64,000 bases of DNA from Lacticaseibacillus nasuensis JCM 17158 (GTDB taxonomy: Bacteria; Bacillota; Bacilli; Lactobacillales; Lactobacillaceae): NCBI RefSeq assembly GCF_001434705.1, contig NZ_AZDJ01000001.1, positions 62,001 through 126,000 of the forward strand, given 5' to 3'. Below the pieces are notes generated by a model. It was not told the origin of the DNA and made no database searches. It was given only the letters and a program-made list of their open reading frames with translations. Both the position numbers and the translations under genes were made by a program. Below, piece by piece: positions 1 through 8,578 of this stretch. Position 1 is the first letter of the stretch, and every line of letters starts with the position of its first letter.

Positions 1-1668
1 GGTAGCACCATCACCCAGCAGCTGGCCAAGAACACGCTGCTGTCGCAGAAACAAACCTTCCTGCGCAAGGCGCAGGAGCTGTTTCTCGCGGTGCAATTGA
101 CTAAAGTTTACTCTAAAAAAGACATTCTGACGATGTACCTCAACAATGCCTACTTTGGCAACGGGGTGTGGGGCGTGGAAGACGCCAGCCTGCGCTACTT
201 CGGCAAACACGCTAGCGCCCTGACTGCCAGTGAAGGTGCGACGCTGGCGGCGATGCTGCGCAACCCCAGTTACTATAACCCGTTGGATCACATGGATAAC
301 GCCATTGCTCGGCGCAACTTGGTGCTGGGGCTGATGGTGGATAACGGCAAGCTGACGGCGGCACAGGCCGCCTCGGCCAAGGCCAGCCGCCTCACGTTAA
401 AAGACGCCTACACGGCTTATTCCCAGGAGCGCTACCCGTATTTCTTCGATGCTGTCATCGAAGAGGCGTGGCAAGATGGCATCAGCCAAGACGATATCGT
501 CAACAAGGGGTACAAAGTTTACACGACGCTGGACACCACCTACCAAACGCAGCTGCAAACCGCGTTTGACAACGACGCCGCGTTTCCGGCGGCGGCCAGC
601 GACGGGACTAAACCGCAGGCCGCTAGCGTTGTGGTGGATCCCCATACTGGCGGCGTCATGGCCGTCGTCGGCGCTCGCGGCAAGCACGTTTACCTCGGTA
701 GCAATTACGCCACGCAGCTGCAACGTTCGCCTGGCTCAACCATTAAGCCGCTGATGGTGTACACGCCAGCGCTAGAAAATGGCTACTCCTATGACTCAAT
801 GCTGGAAGACAAAAAGCTCAGCTACGGCACGAATCATTACACGCCGACCAACCCCACCGGCCAGTACCTAGGGAAGACGCCGATGTACAACGCCTTGGCG
901 CAGTCACTCAACGCGCCGGCGGTGTGGTTGCTCAACAAGATTGGCGTCCAAACCGGCGTCGATTCCCTGCAACGCTTCGGCATCACACTGAAGAAAAAGG
1001 ATCAAAACCTGGCAGCGGCCTTGGGCGGGGTGACCACCGGGTTTTCCCCGCTGACTATGGCGCGGGCGTATTCTGCCTTTGCCAACGGCGGCACGTTGCC
1101 ACAAACGCATTTTATTCGCAAGATTGTGGATGCCACCGGCAAAACGGTCGTGGACAACACTAAAGTCGATGCCAAGCGCATCATGAAGAAGCAAGTCGCC
1201 ACGGAGATGACTAGCATGATGCTCGGTACGTTCAAGTATGGCACGGGCGTTTCGGCGCAACCCTATGGCTACACGGTGGCCGGCAAAACTGGCTCCACCG
1301 AGGTTCCGGATAGCTGGGGCTACGGGACGCGTGACCAGTGGGTGGTTGGCTACACGCCGGACATGGTAGTGGCGACTTGGGTCGGTTTTACCACCACCGA
1401 CGCGAACCATTTCCTGCAAGGCACCAGCGAGTCTGGCGTGGCCGGAATTTTCAAGACGGAGATGGAAGCGATGCTGCCGTATTCGCCACACACTAGCTTC
1501 AACACCGAAGACGCCAAGGCCAAGGCAACGGTTCAAGCGGACAGTGCTGATGGCAGCGGTGACGTCTGGCAGTCGATTGGCGACGGGATTAAAAATGGGT
1601 TAGATACCGCCAAATCGAAAGTCAGTCAATGGTACAATGACGTTAAGGGCCTTTTCGGAGGCAACTAA
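1..1668 (+). CDS. Class A penicillin-binding protein (PBP1A/2A type), 5' truncated by window start
   Basis: The product polymerises and cross-links peptidoglycan outside the membrane. The frame is open from base 1, which falls inside the glycosyltransferase 51 domain: the first residues read GSTITQQLAKN, followed by the RKAQELFLAVQL and YLNNAYFGNG motifs of that domain. The transpeptidase domain follows with the nucleophile in SPGSTIKP (Ser near visible residue 246), SLN near 302 and KTGS near 429. A short Ser/Ala/Lys-rich tail ends the protein. The membrane anchor and the catalytic Glu of the glycosyltransferase lie upstream of the window. The next gene starts 24 bp after the stop, so the two are probably co-transcribed. 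Identity as bifunctional PBP is secure; the exact subclass is not. Confidence 0.95.
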   Translation, partial: GSTITQQLAKNTLLSQKQTFLRKAQELFLAVQLTKVYSKKDILTMYLNNAYFGNGVWGVEDASLRYFGKHASALTASEGATLAAMLRNPSYYNPLDHMDNAIARRNLVLGLMVDNGKLTAAQAASAKASRLTLKDAYTAYSQERYPYFFDAVIEEAWQDGISQDDIVNKGYKVYTTLDTTYQTQLQTAFDNDAAFPAAASDGTKPQAASVVVDPHTGGVMAVVGARGKHVYLGSNYATQLQRSPGSTIKPLMVYTPALENGYSYDSMLEDKKLSYGTNHYTPTNPTGQYLGKTPMYNALAQSLNAPAVWLLNKIGVQTGVDSLQRFGITLKKKDQNLAAALGGVTTGFSPLTMARAYSAFANGGTLPQTHFIRKIVDATGKTVVDNTKVDAKRIMKKQVATEMTSMMLGTFKYGTGVSAQPYGYTVAGKTGSTEVPDSWGYGTRDQWVVGYTPDMVVATWVGFTTTDANHFLQGTSESGVAGIFKTEMEAMLPYSPHTSFNTEDAKAKATVQADSADGSGDVWQSIGDGIKNGLDTAKSKVSQWYNDVKGLFGGN

Positions 1669-1692
1669 TACATCCACGAAATGAGGCGCCAC

Positions 1693-2061
1693 ATGGCAAA
1701 TATTTACGACACCGCGAACCAAATGGCTCAAGACTTGAAGGCCAGCCAGCAGTTTCAAGAAGTCCAAAAGGCTTACGACCTGCTGAAGCTTGACGCAATG
1801 GGCTGGGCGCTGTTCCAGCAATTCCAAAGTAAGCAAGCTGAGCTCCAACAAAAGCAGGCCAGCGGTCAGGAAGTCACGCAAGACGACATCACTGCCATTC
1901 AAGACCTGGGCAATAAGATGCAAAACATTCAGCCCGTGCAGGATCTGATGGCCAAGGAACAGATTCTCTTCAACATGATGGACGAATTGAACCGCGTTAT
2001 CGCCCAGCCGATTGTGGATCTGTACCAAACCAACGACCAGTCGACGCCCGCCAAGGACTAG
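1693..2061 (+). CDS. YlbF/YmcA family (UPF0342) protein
   Basis: This is a small acidic, Gln-rich, helical cytoplasmic protein of 122 residues beginning MANIYDTANQMAQDL, as UPF0342 (YheA-like) proteins of lactobacilli do. Family relatives YlbF and YmcA of Bacillus act in RNA processing complexes and competence or biofilm control; a specific role for this member is not established. The start at 1693 is preferred because GAGG lies 6 bp upstream; an in-frame ATG at 1681 has no ribosome binding site. It follows the PBP closely and ends just before a strong terminator. Confidence 0.85.
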   Translation: MANIYDTANQMAQDLKASQQFQEVQKAYDLLKLDAMGWALFQQFQSKQAELQQKQASGQEVTQDDITAIQDLGNKMQNIQPVQDLMAKEQILFNMMDELNRVIAQPIVDLYQTNDQSTPAKD

Positions 2062-2071
2062 GTTGGCCAGT

Positions 2072-2101
2072 CGCCACGTTCACGCGAACGTGGCGATTTT
2101 T
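2072..2101 (+). terminator. Rho-independent terminator after the YlbF-family gene
   Basis: A perfect 10-bp stem (CGCCACGTTC / GAACGTGGCG) with a 4-base loop is followed by ATTTTT. Confidence 0.9.
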
Positions 2102-2146
2102 CGTGGCATTCATGGTATGCTAAAGGCAAATACGAGAGGTGAAAGC

Positions 2147-3115
2147 ATGGCAAAACAAATCTTCGATTATCAAAATGGTGACGAAATGAAGCTGGCGGTG
2201 TTGATCAAGTCCGCCGAAGTGCGCGTGGCGAAAAATGGCAAGAAGTTTATCGCCTTTAATTTTCAAGACGCTTCCGGCCATATCTCCGCGAAGTTTTGGG
2301 ACGCTACCGATGCTGACATCGAGCAGTTCAAGCCAGGCGAGGTGGTGCGCCTAGCCGGCAAGCGCGAGCTGTACCAAGGCAATCCACAGGTCAAGATTTA
2401 TAACATGCGCTTGGCCACCCAAGAAGAAGGCAACGATCCGGCCAAATACGTCGAATCCGCCCCGGAAAGCGCCGATGACATGGGGGAGGAGCTTAACGAC
2501 TTCATCTTCCAAATCACCAACGCCAACTGGAACCGGATTGTGCGCAAGCTCTTAGGCGATCACAAGCAGGCATTTTTGACCTACCCGGCTGCCAAGGCGC
2601 TGCACCATGCCTTCGCCGGTGGGTTGGCCTTCCATACCTTAAGCATTCTGCGCCTCGCCAAAAGCGTGGCCGAACAATACAGCAGTGTGAACCGCTCATT
2701 GCTGTATACCGGCGCGATTTTGCATGATTTAGGCAAAACGATGGAACTGTCCGGGCCGGTATCGACTGACTACACCATCGAAGGCAACCTGATCGGCCAC
2801 ATCGTGTTGGTCGACGAGGCGATCGTTCAAGTCGCGGGACAGTTGAAAATCGACATTCACGGCGAGGACATGATGATGTTGCGGCACATGGTGTTGGCGC
2901 ACCACGGCTTGCTGGAATACGGTTCGCCTGTGCGCCCGGAGCTGCTCGAGGCGCAGATCTTGCATAACCTCGATGAGCTCGACGCCGAGATCAACATGAT
3001 GACCGGCGCCTATCAACACACCGAACCAGGCACGTTTACCGAGCGCCTCTTCGGGATGGACAACCGGCGTTTTTATCGCCCGCAAAATGGACAAACCTAT
3101 CCGGATCCCAAATAA
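2147..3115 (+). CDS. yhaM: 3'-5' exoribonuclease YhaM
   Basis: YhaM is a 3'-to-5' exoribonuclease. The 322-residue product has an N-terminal OB-fold nucleic-acid-binding part (about residues 15-100) and a C-terminal HD phosphohydrolase domain with HHAFAGGLAFHT, the GAILHDLGK pair and LAHHGLLEYGS, the expected metal ligands. Length matches Bacillus YhaM (about 314). The ATG at 2147 is chosen because GAGAGGTGA lies just upstream; the longer frame would begin inside the preceding gene and terminator. It is a single-gene unit flanked by terminators. Confidence 0.93.
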   Translation: MAKQIFDYQNGDEMKLAVLIKSAEVRVAKNGKKFIAFNFQDASGHISAKFWDATDADIEQFKPGEVVRLAGKRELYQGNPQVKIYNMRLATQEEGNDPAKYVESAPESADDMGEELNDFIFQITNANWNRIVRKLLGDHKQAFLTYPAAKALHHAFAGGLAFHTLSILRLAKSVAEQYSSVNRSLLYTGAILHDLGKTMELSGPVSTDYTIEGNLIGHIVLVDEAIVQVAGQLKIDIHGEDMMMLRHMVLAHHGLLEYGSPVRPELLEAQILHNLDELDAEINMMTGAYQHTEPGTFTERLFGMDNRRFYRPQNGQTYPDPK

Positions 3116-3160
3116 AAAAATTGCGCGTCTTGGCGACATGCCGAGGCGCGCAATTTTTTC
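3114..3160. terminator. Bidirectional terminator between yhaM and prsA
   Basis: A long stem with AAAAAATTGCGCG on the left and CGCGCAATTTTTT on the right encloses a second short stem; both strands end in a T-run. It overlaps the yhaM stop codon. Confidence 0.85.
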
Positions 3161-3164
3161 GATT

Positions 3165-3193
3165 AAAAAACCCTCGCCAACGGGTGGCGAGGG
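3165..3193 (-). terminator. Terminator of prsA
   Basis: On the minus strand CCCTCGCCA and TGGCGAGGG form a 9-bp stem followed by TTTTTT. Confidence 0.88.
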
Positions 3194-3201
3194 ACTGGTA
3201 C

Positions 3202-4110
3202 TTAGTTGGCGGCGCTCGTAGAAGCGGCGCTGCTACTGCTGTCGAGGTAAACCGACAGGACGTCTTTCAAGTCGTTATCCTTGATGGAGACGTTCGCCTT
3301 CTTCAAGACCTTCTTCATGATGCTGGTCATGACGGTCGTATCGGATTGCCAAGTGGTGTAAAGCTGCTTCTTCAACGTGGCGGTGTGATCGCTCATGTTG
3401 CCCTTGCCAGGGTTCTTGATCGAGCGAATGACGTGATAGCCATAGCTCGTCTTGACTGGCGTCGTGGTGTAAGTGCCTTGCTTCAAGGCGAAGGCGGCCT
3501 TCTTGAACGTGGCATCGAGTTGCGTGTCGGTGTTGTCAAACGCCGGGATCTTGCCGGCATCGGATGCCGTCGCGGTATCGGTGCTGTACTTCTTGGCCAG
3601 CTTCTTGAAGTTGGCTTCGGAGTTGTCCTTCTTCAGCTCGGCGATGATGGTCTTCGCCGTGCTTTCTTTTTTGACCAGGATGTGTTGAACCGTGATCTTT
3701 GGTTGGTACTTGGCCCATTGCTTCTTGATTTGTTTTTGCGTTGGCTTCTTGAGGTCCTTCAACGCCACTTCAGAAAGCAGGGACGTCTTGACTTGTTCCT
3801 TGAAGGACTTGGTCGTGTAGCCACTTTGCTGCAGCACGGAGCTGAAGCTCGTACCGTAGTTGGCCTTGATCTTGTTGTATTGCTTGGTGACCTTCTTGTC
3901 GCTGACCTTGTCACCATATTGTTGTTCCAAGGCTTTCAAAACAATCATGTTCCGCAACGTCGACTGGCCAGTGGTGCTGTCCTTCATTTCGTTGTAGAAC
4001 TCATCCTTGGTGATCTTGGCGCCTTTCATGTTGGCCACCGTGCCGCTTGAACAAGCAGCTAAAGTCGTGGCTAACAGCAGTGTCGCCAAACCGACGATCC
4101 ATTTTTTCAT
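3202..4110 (-). CDS. prsA: Foldase lipoprotein PrsA (parvulin peptidyl-prolyl isomerase)
   Basis: PrsA is a membrane-anchored extracellular foldase that helps secreted proteins fold after Sec export. The 302-residue product starts MKKWIVGLATLLLATTLAAC, a lipoprotein signal with lipobox LAAC and Cys20 as the lipidated residue. The central PPIC parvulin domain is seen from KITVQHILVKK to YGYHVIR (about residues 140-240), flanked by Lys-rich helical arms. A longer reading frame has no ribosome binding site and would place residues before the signal peptide. It has its own promoter and terminator and faces yhaM. Confidence 0.95.
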   Translation of the reverse strand: MKKWIVGLATLLLATTLAACSSGTVANMKGAKITKDEFYNEMKDSTTGQSTLRNMIVLKALEQQYGDKVSDKKVTKQYNKIKANYGTSFSSVLQQSGYTTKSFKEQVKTSLLSEVALKDLKKPTQKQIKKQWAKYQPKITVQHILVKKESTAKTIIAELKKDNSEANFKKLAKKYSTDTATASDAGKIPAFDNTDTQLDATFKKAAFALKQGTYTTTPVKTSYGYHVIRSIKNPGKGNMSDHTATLKKQLYTTWQSDTTVMTSIMKKVLKKANVSIKDNDLKDVLSVYLDSSSSAASTSAAN

Positions 4111-4155
4111 AAGGTTTCCACATCCTAATTCGTTTTGTAGTGTCGCACGTGCTCT

Positions 4156-4164
4156 AATATAGCA
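4156..4164 (-). promoter_or_regulatory. Extended -10 promoter of prsA
   Basis: On the minus strand TGCTATATT matches the extended -10 form TGnTATAAT with one mismatch, about 45 bp before the prsA start; no good -35 is seen. Confidence 0.5.
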
Positions 4165-4200
4165 CAATGTCGAATTCTCTGCCGGAACTTCACACAAGTT

Positions 4201-4551
4201 TCACACTTGCGGGTCGTCAGGCGACAGGTCGGAGACGGCCGCATCGATGCGATCGAGGTGTTCGCCAATCTGGGTCAGCTGCGGCTGGGTCTGAAACTGA
4301 AAGTCGTTCACCGCGTCTTCAATGCCGGCCATGGCCGGCGCTAAGTCGGTGGTAAGCGTGTGTTGCAGTTGCTGGCCGGCTTCCTTCAAGTGGGTCACGC
4401 TGGCCGTGACGGCGGTGGTGCCATCGGCGATGCCGGTGACATAATCCGTCAGGGCTTGCTGCGATTGCCGACCAGTGCGCTTGGCCGTCAACAGCCCATA
4501 CACCGTCCCGACCACGGCGCCGAACAGTAATCCAGTGCTGAATTTGGCCAT
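4201..4551 (-). CDS. YtxH-like membrane-associated protein
   Basis: The 116-residue protein begins MAKFSTGLLFGAVVGTVYGLL, a Gly-rich hydrophobic segment typical of YtxH-domain proteins, then a basic TAKRTGRQ and a long helical, probably coiled-coil region. The function is unknown. Its ATG directly abuts the TAA of hit, and its AAGGTGG ribosome binding site is inside the end of hit, so translation is probably coupled. The same hit-ytxH order is found in other Firmicutes (from general knowledge). Confidence 0.75.
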   Translation of the reverse strand: MAKFSTGLLFGAVVGTVYGLLTAKRTGRQSQQALTDYVTGIADGTTAVTASVTHLKEAGQQLQHTLTTDLAPAMAGIEDAVNDFQFQTQPQLTQIGEHLDRIDAAVSDLSPDDPQV

Positions 4552-4980
4552 TTAGTCCACCACCTTTGCGCGGATGCTGGCGGCCACTTGTTCCAGTGCC
4601 GCGGCGTCGTATTGCGCGCTGTGGTCACCGAAGTGGATATTGAAGTCATCGTCTGCGGAATACCGCGGAATGAGGTGGATGTGGGAATGAAACACGCTTT
4701 GGTAGGCGAGTTCCCCGTTGTTGTTCAAGATGTTGAGCCCCTGAATCGCGGGGTCGCTGGCTTTAATCGCGCGGGCAATCTTGGGCAGGCGCGCAAACAC
4801 GGCCGCGGCCAACTCCGTATCATAGGCATAGATATCCGGCACGTGGCGCTTTGGGACGACCAGCGTGTGGCCCTTGGTGGCTTGGCTGATGTCGAGAAAG
4901 GCGAGGACGGTGTCGTCTTCATAAACCTTGGTGCTTGGAATCTTACCGGCGATAATCTGACAAAAAATACAGTCTTCCAT
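4552..4980 (-). CDS. hit: HIT family hydrolase
   Basis: This is a histidine-triad nucleotide-binding hydrolase of 142 residues. The catalytic motif HSHIHLIPRY (H-x-H-x-H) is near the C-terminus, and an N-terminal CIFC pair is the zinc-binding feature of many bacterial HIT proteins. The start MEDCIFCQI at 4980 has AGAGGA upstream. It is divergent from ecsA across an 82-bp gap, the arrangement known from Bacillus and lactobacilli. Confidence 0.93.
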   Translation of the reverse strand: MEDCIFCQIIAGKIPSTKVYEDDTVLAFLDISQATKGHTLVVPKRHVPDIYAYDTELAAAVFARLPKIARAIKASDPAIQGLNILNNNGELAYQSVFHSHIHLIPRYSADDDFNIHFGDHSAQYDAAALEQVAASIRAKVVD

Positions 4981-5019
4981 AGTAAATCCTCTTTCCTCAG
5001 CTGAATTTAGTTGGTTCCA

Positions 5020-5028
5020 TGCTATCAT
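5020..5028 (+). promoter_or_regulatory. Extended -10 promoter of ecsA
   Basis: TGCTATCAT fits TGnTATAAT with one mismatch, 34 bp before the ecsA start. The complement of the same AT-rich patch (TATGAT) could serve hit in the other direction. Confidence 0.45.
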
Positions 5029-5062
5029 ATAGGGAAGTGAAAGAATAGTTGAGGTAACGCGC

Positions 5063-5797
5063 ATGAGCTTAGAAATTCAACAATTGACCGGCGGCTATGG
5101 CACCATGCCGGTGATTCAACAACTTGAATTTACCGTTCCGGCCGGCAGCATCGTCGGGTTAATCGGGTTAAACGGGGCCGGAAAGTCGACCACCATCAAG
5201 CACATCATCGGGCTATTGACGCCGATGAGCGGCAGCATCGCCATCGACGGCAAGACCTTGGCCAGCGACCCAGACGGCTATCGTGCCGCCTTGGCCTATG
5301 TGCCGGAAACGCCGGTGCTGTATCCAGAGTTGACGCTGCGCGAACACATCGACTTGACGATTATGGCCTATGCGCTGGACCGCAAGCAGGCCTGGCAGCG
5401 CGCCGAGGCCATGCTGGCCAAGTTTCGCCTGGCCAACAAGCTCGAGTGGTTTCCGGCTAATTTCTCCAAGGGGATGAAGCAAAAGGTCATGATTGTGATG
5501 GCCTTCATCACCGACGCCGAGGTTTTCATCATCGACGAGCCCTTCACCGGCTTGGATCCACTCGCGGTGCACGACTTGTTGGATTTGGTGCAGGAAAAAC
5601 GGGCGGGTGGCGCCGCCGTGTTGATGTCGACGCATATCCTCGCCACCGCCGAGCAATACGCCGACAGCTTCGTGTTGCTTCAAGACGGCAAGGTGCGCGC
5701 CACCGGCGACATGGCCGCGCTTCAGGCGCAGTTTAACCTGCCGGCAGGAACCCTGGATGATATTTACATGGCGATGACGGAGGCGGCCCATGAATGA
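5063..5797 (+). CDS. ecsA: ABC transporter ATP-binding protein EcsA
   Basis: EcsA is the ATPase of the Ecs ABC transporter, which in Bacillus affects secretion, intramembrane proteolysis and competence. The 244-residue product has Walker A GLNGAGKS (residues 35-42), a signature region FSKGMKQK, Walker B VFIIDEPFTGLD and the switch His in STHIL, so it should hydrolyse ATP. GAGGT precedes the ATG. The gene overlaps ecsB by 8 bp. Confidence 0.93.
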   Translation: MSLEIQQLTGGYGTMPVIQQLEFTVPAGSIVGLIGLNGAGKSTTIKHIIGLLTPMSGSIAIDGKTLASDPDGYRAALAYVPETPVLYPELTLREHIDLTIMAYALDRKQAWQRAEAMLAKFRLANKLEWFPANFSKGMKQKVMIVMAFITDAEVFIIDEPFTGLDPLAVHDLLDLVQEKRAGGAAVLMSTHILATAEQYADSFVLLQDGKVRATGDMAALQAQFNLPAGTLDDIYMAMTEAAHE

Positions 5798-6989
5798 GCT
5801 GTGGCGAAAACGGCTCCGCGCCCATTTGCGCGGGCAGATGAAATACCTGCGCCTCGTGTTTAACGACCACTTCGTCTTGGTGTTAATCATTCTCTTTGGG
5901 GCCTTGTTGTATGGTTACAGCCAGGTGCTGAAAAGCTTGACGGTCAGTTGGTGGCTGGTGCCGCTCGTGGCGCTGGCGCTTAGTTTAGTCGGCCAACTGG
6001 GGGGACTGGCGAGTCTGGCAGAACCGGCCGACGCCACGTTTTTGCTGCCGCAAACGCAGGCCTATTCGCGCTACTTATTTAAAGCGCGCCGGTACAGCCT
6101 GTGGTTGCCAGCCACGATTTTGGTGTTGGCGACGCTGGCGGCTTGGCCGTTGATCGGCGTGGTGCACCACACGGATTGGACGCAGCTGGTGACCTTGGGG
6201 GTCGCGGTCTTGGTATTCAAGGACCTCGAGTTATGGTTGCGCCTGTTGCGCTTGTACCGGCAGCCGCAAATCGCAGGCTGGGGCCGGTTGGCACTTTGGG
6301 GTGGCGAATGGGTCGCCATCATGCTTGGCTTGTGGTGGCATCCGGCCATTACGATGGCGCTGGCCTTGGCCGTCAACTTATTATTCCGCTGGCATCTCAC
6401 CACTTGGTTCACCCCGGCCAAACTCGACTGGCTCGGGATGATTGCCCAAGAAGACCATCGCATGAGCCGAATTTATCGCTTCTACAATTTATTCACCGAT
6501 GTGCCTGGCTTAAGCAGCGGGGTGAGTCGGCGCCGGTGGTTGGATCCGCTGGCAAAATTGGTGCGCCGGCGGCCAGAGCGGCTGTGGGATTTCCTGTATG
6601 TCCGCGGGTTTTTGCGGCGCACGGAGTGGAGTGGCTTGACCTTGCGCCTCGCGCTAATCGGGGCGGTGGTCGAGGCGCTGGCGAGTCAGTGGTGGCTGGC
6701 GGCGATCTTGGCGGCAGTCGTCGTGTATTTGATTGGCTTTCAGCTTTTGCCGTTTTACCTGGTGTATGATGAAATCGTCTTTTCTCAACTGTACCCGAAC
6801 CAGGACCGGCTGCCAGCGTTTCGCCGCTTGGTCGCCCGCGTGCTCGGCGGCGTGAGCGTGGCCTTGGCCGCCGGCGCATTGGTCGCCAACTGGGTGACGG
6901 CCCTTGTGGTGTTGGGCGTGGCCGGCGGCGTCAGCCTCGCGTTTTGCGTCTGGTATTTGCCGTGGCGCCTGGCGCCGAAGCAGGCTTGA
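5790..6989 (+). CDS. ecsB: ABC transporter permease EcsB
   Basis: The membrane partner of EcsA is 399 residues with several hydrophobic helices (clusters near residues 30-50, 55-75, 105-125, 165-195, 285-310 and 345-385) and basic cytoplasmic loops. Its ATG lies inside the end of ecsA (ATGAATGA), so the pair is translationally coupled. Assignment rests on length, topology and position; no motif is diagnostic. Confidence 0.88.
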   Translation: MNELWRKRLRAHLRGQMKYLRLVFNDHFVLVLIILFGALLYGYSQVLKSLTVSWWLVPLVALALSLVGQLGGLASLAEPADATFLLPQTQAYSRYLFKARRYSLWLPATILVLATLAAWPLIGVVHHTDWTQLVTLGVAVLVFKDLELWLRLLRLYRQPQIAGWGRLALWGGEWVAIMLGLWWHPAITMALALAVNLLFRWHLTTWFTPAKLDWLGMIAQEDHRMSRIYRFYNLFTDVPGLSSGVSRRRWLDPLAKLVRRRPERLWDFLYVRGFLRRTEWSGLTLRLALIGAVVEALASQWWLAAILAAVVVYLIGFQLLPFYLVYDEIVFSQLYPNQDRLPAFRRLVARVLGGVSVALAAGALVANWVTALVVLGVAGGVSLAFCVWYLPWRLAPKQA

Positions 6990-7015
6990 CGCGGCCGGGT
7001 CGCCTTGGGTAAGAT
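6986..7015 (+). promoter_or_regulatory. Promoter of the YtmP-like gene
   Basis: TTGACG and TAAGAT are separated by 18 bp. The -35 overlaps the ecsB stop codon. Confidence 0.6.
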
Positions 7016-7060
7016 GGGAACATGTTGCTTTGCGCCATCATGCGCCAAAGGAGTAATGGT

Positions 7061-7855
7061 ATGGATTTCGATCTCGACCCTGGATGGTCCCTCGAGCCGG
7101 TTGGCGGGACCACAGGAGGCGCCTATTTAGGCGTCCACGCACATGAGAAATACTTTTTAAAACGAAATGCGTCCCCCTTTCTGGCGGCCTTATCCGTGAC
7201 CGGCATCACGCCGAAGCTGATTTGGACCAAACGCATTTCAACTGGTGATGTCCTCACCGCCCAGGAGTGGCTGAACGGCCAAACGCTGACCCGCGCGCAA
7301 ATGAATTCGCCGCGAGTCGCGCAACTCTTGGCCAAGGTTCATGAGTCTGCGCTGTTGCGGCGGATGCTGGTGAAGGTCAACGGCGTGGTCATGACGGCGG
7401 CGATGGTGCGCGAGCGGACGTTGTTGCGGCTGCCGGCGGAGTTGCGCAACCACGCGCTGGTGCAAACGGCGATTGCCGCCTTGGCGGTGGCGCCGGCTGC
7501 ACCGAGCCGCCTCACCGTGTTGCACGGCGACCTCAACCACAAAAACTGGTTGCTTTCCGATACCGACCGGTTATATCTGGTGGACTGGGACCAGGCGGCC
7601 TTAGGCGATCGCGCCTTTGACCTCGCCAGCGTCTTGGTGCCGTATGTGCCGACAGCGGAATGGGGCACTTGGCTGGCCGCGTATGGCCTGCCGCCTGATG
7701 CCGACTTAGCCGCGCGCTTGCGGTGGTATGGGGTGGTCAACTTACTCGGTGAGCTGGCGCGCACCTACCACGCGCAACGCTACACGGAAATGAACCAATA
7801 CTTACTTGCCTTACAAGGGCTGCTTGAGCGCCCATTGGATACTTTCAACGCGTGA
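7061..7855 (+). CDS. Phosphotransferase family protein (YtmP-like)
   Basis: The product has the fold of aminoglycoside/choline kinases: 264 residues with the catalytic loop HGDLNHKNWLL and the metal-binding segment VDWDQAALGDRAFDL (DxD region). The natural substrate of YtmP-type proteins is not settled, though a sugar or amino-alcohol phosphorylation is expected. The ATG at 7061 has AAAGGAG 7 bp upstream; upstream in-frame starts lack one. trmB follows, the order ytmP-trmB being conserved in Bacillus and lactobacilli. Confidence 0.85.
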   Translation: MDFDLDPGWSLEPVGGTTGGAYLGVHAHEKYFLKRNASPFLAALSVTGITPKLIWTKRISTGDVLTAQEWLNGQTLTRAQMNSPRVAQLLAKVHESALLRRMLVKVNGVVMTAAMVRERTLLRLPAELRNHALVQTAIAALAVAPAAPSRLTVLHGDLNHKNWLLSDTDRLYLVDWDQAALGDRAFDLASVLVPYVPTAEWGTWLAAYGLPPDADLAARLRWYGVVNLLGELARTYHAQRYTEMNQYLLALQGLLERPLDTFNA

Positions 7856-7872
7856 CCGTGGCCACGCGTTTT
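7847..7872 (+). terminator. Hairpin with short T tail between the YtmP-like gene and trmB
   Basis: AACGCGTG and CACGCGTT pair across an 8-base loop and are followed by TTTTG; the stop codon of the upstream gene lies in the stem. It may attenuate rather than end transcription, because no separate trmB promoter is apparent. Confidence 0.55.
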
Positions 7873-7906
7873 GTTTCGCCGCGGCTCGGCCGCAGAAAGG
7901 ATCACC

Positions 7907-8575
7907 ATGCGTTTACGGAACAAACCTTGGGCGGCACCATTAATTGCCGCACACCCAGAATGGATTTCAGTGCGACCGGTTGGCATGATTGGAAAGTGGC
8001 AGGACCGCTTTGCTCAAAGCCAACCCCTAGCGTTAGAAGTTGGATCTGGCAAGGGCCAATTCATCATCGGCATGGCCCAAGCCCATCCTGAGCAAAACTT
8101 CATCGCCTTAGAGATTCAAGAAGTCGCTATCGCGTATATTTTGCGCAAGCAAGTCGAGCTGCAGCTGCCGAATCTGCAGCTGATTCTCGGCGACGGGGCG
8201 GCCTTGACGGATTATTTTGCGCCAGGTGAAATCAGCCAGCTGTTCCTCAATTTTTCCGACCCTTGGCCCAAGTCGCGCCACGAAAAGCGCCGCTTGACGT
8301 ATCGGCACTTCTTAGCCGAGGACCAAGCGATCCTGGCTAGCGACGGGCGCCTGCAATTCAAGACGGACAACCAAGGCTTCTTCGAGTATTCCCTTGTCAG
8401 CATGAACAATTTTGGCATGACGTTCGACCTCGTGGCGCTGGATCTGCACCACGACGCGCGAGTCACTGACAACATTGAAACCGAGTATGAGCAGAAGTTT
8501 GCCTCGCGCGGCGGGCGAATTTATGAACTGGTGGCGCATTTTCCCACTAAAAAAGACACGCCTGCGCGTGCCTAA
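7907..8575 (+). CDS. trmB: tRNA (guanine-N7-)-methyltransferase TrmB
   Basis: TrmB methylates G46 in the tRNA variable loop using S-adenosylmethionine. The 222-residue product shows the SAM-binding motif [20 protein letters not shown], the family-specific [17 protein letters not shown] and the C-terminal [12 protein letters not shown]. The ATG at 7907 follows AGAAAGGA and gives the usual length. The final codons overlap a terminator that reads in the opposite direction. Confidence 0.95.
   Translation: MRLRNKPWAAPLIAAHPEWISVRPVGMIGKWQDRFAQSQPLALEVGSGKGQFIIGMAQAHPEQNFIALEIQEVAIAYILRKQVELQLPNLQLILGDGAALTDYFAPGEISQLFLNFSDPWPKSRHEKRRLTYRHFLAEDQAILASDGRLQFKTDNQGFFEYSLVSMNNFGMTFDLVALDLHHDARVTDNIETEYEQKFASRGGRIYELVAHFPTKKDTPARA
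8549..8572 (-). terminator. Terminator for the convergent gene, embedded in the trmB coding end
   Basis: On the minus strand GGCACGC and GCGTGTC form a stem with loop GCAG followed by TTTTTT; all of it lies inside the last codons of trmB. Confidence 0.75.
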
Positions 8576-8578
8576 CCG

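Noticed and set aside
3121-4050. Long plus-strand open frame opposite prsA
   Set aside because: It begins inside a terminator and mirrors a clear PrsA lipoprotein; long antisense frames are expected at this GC content.
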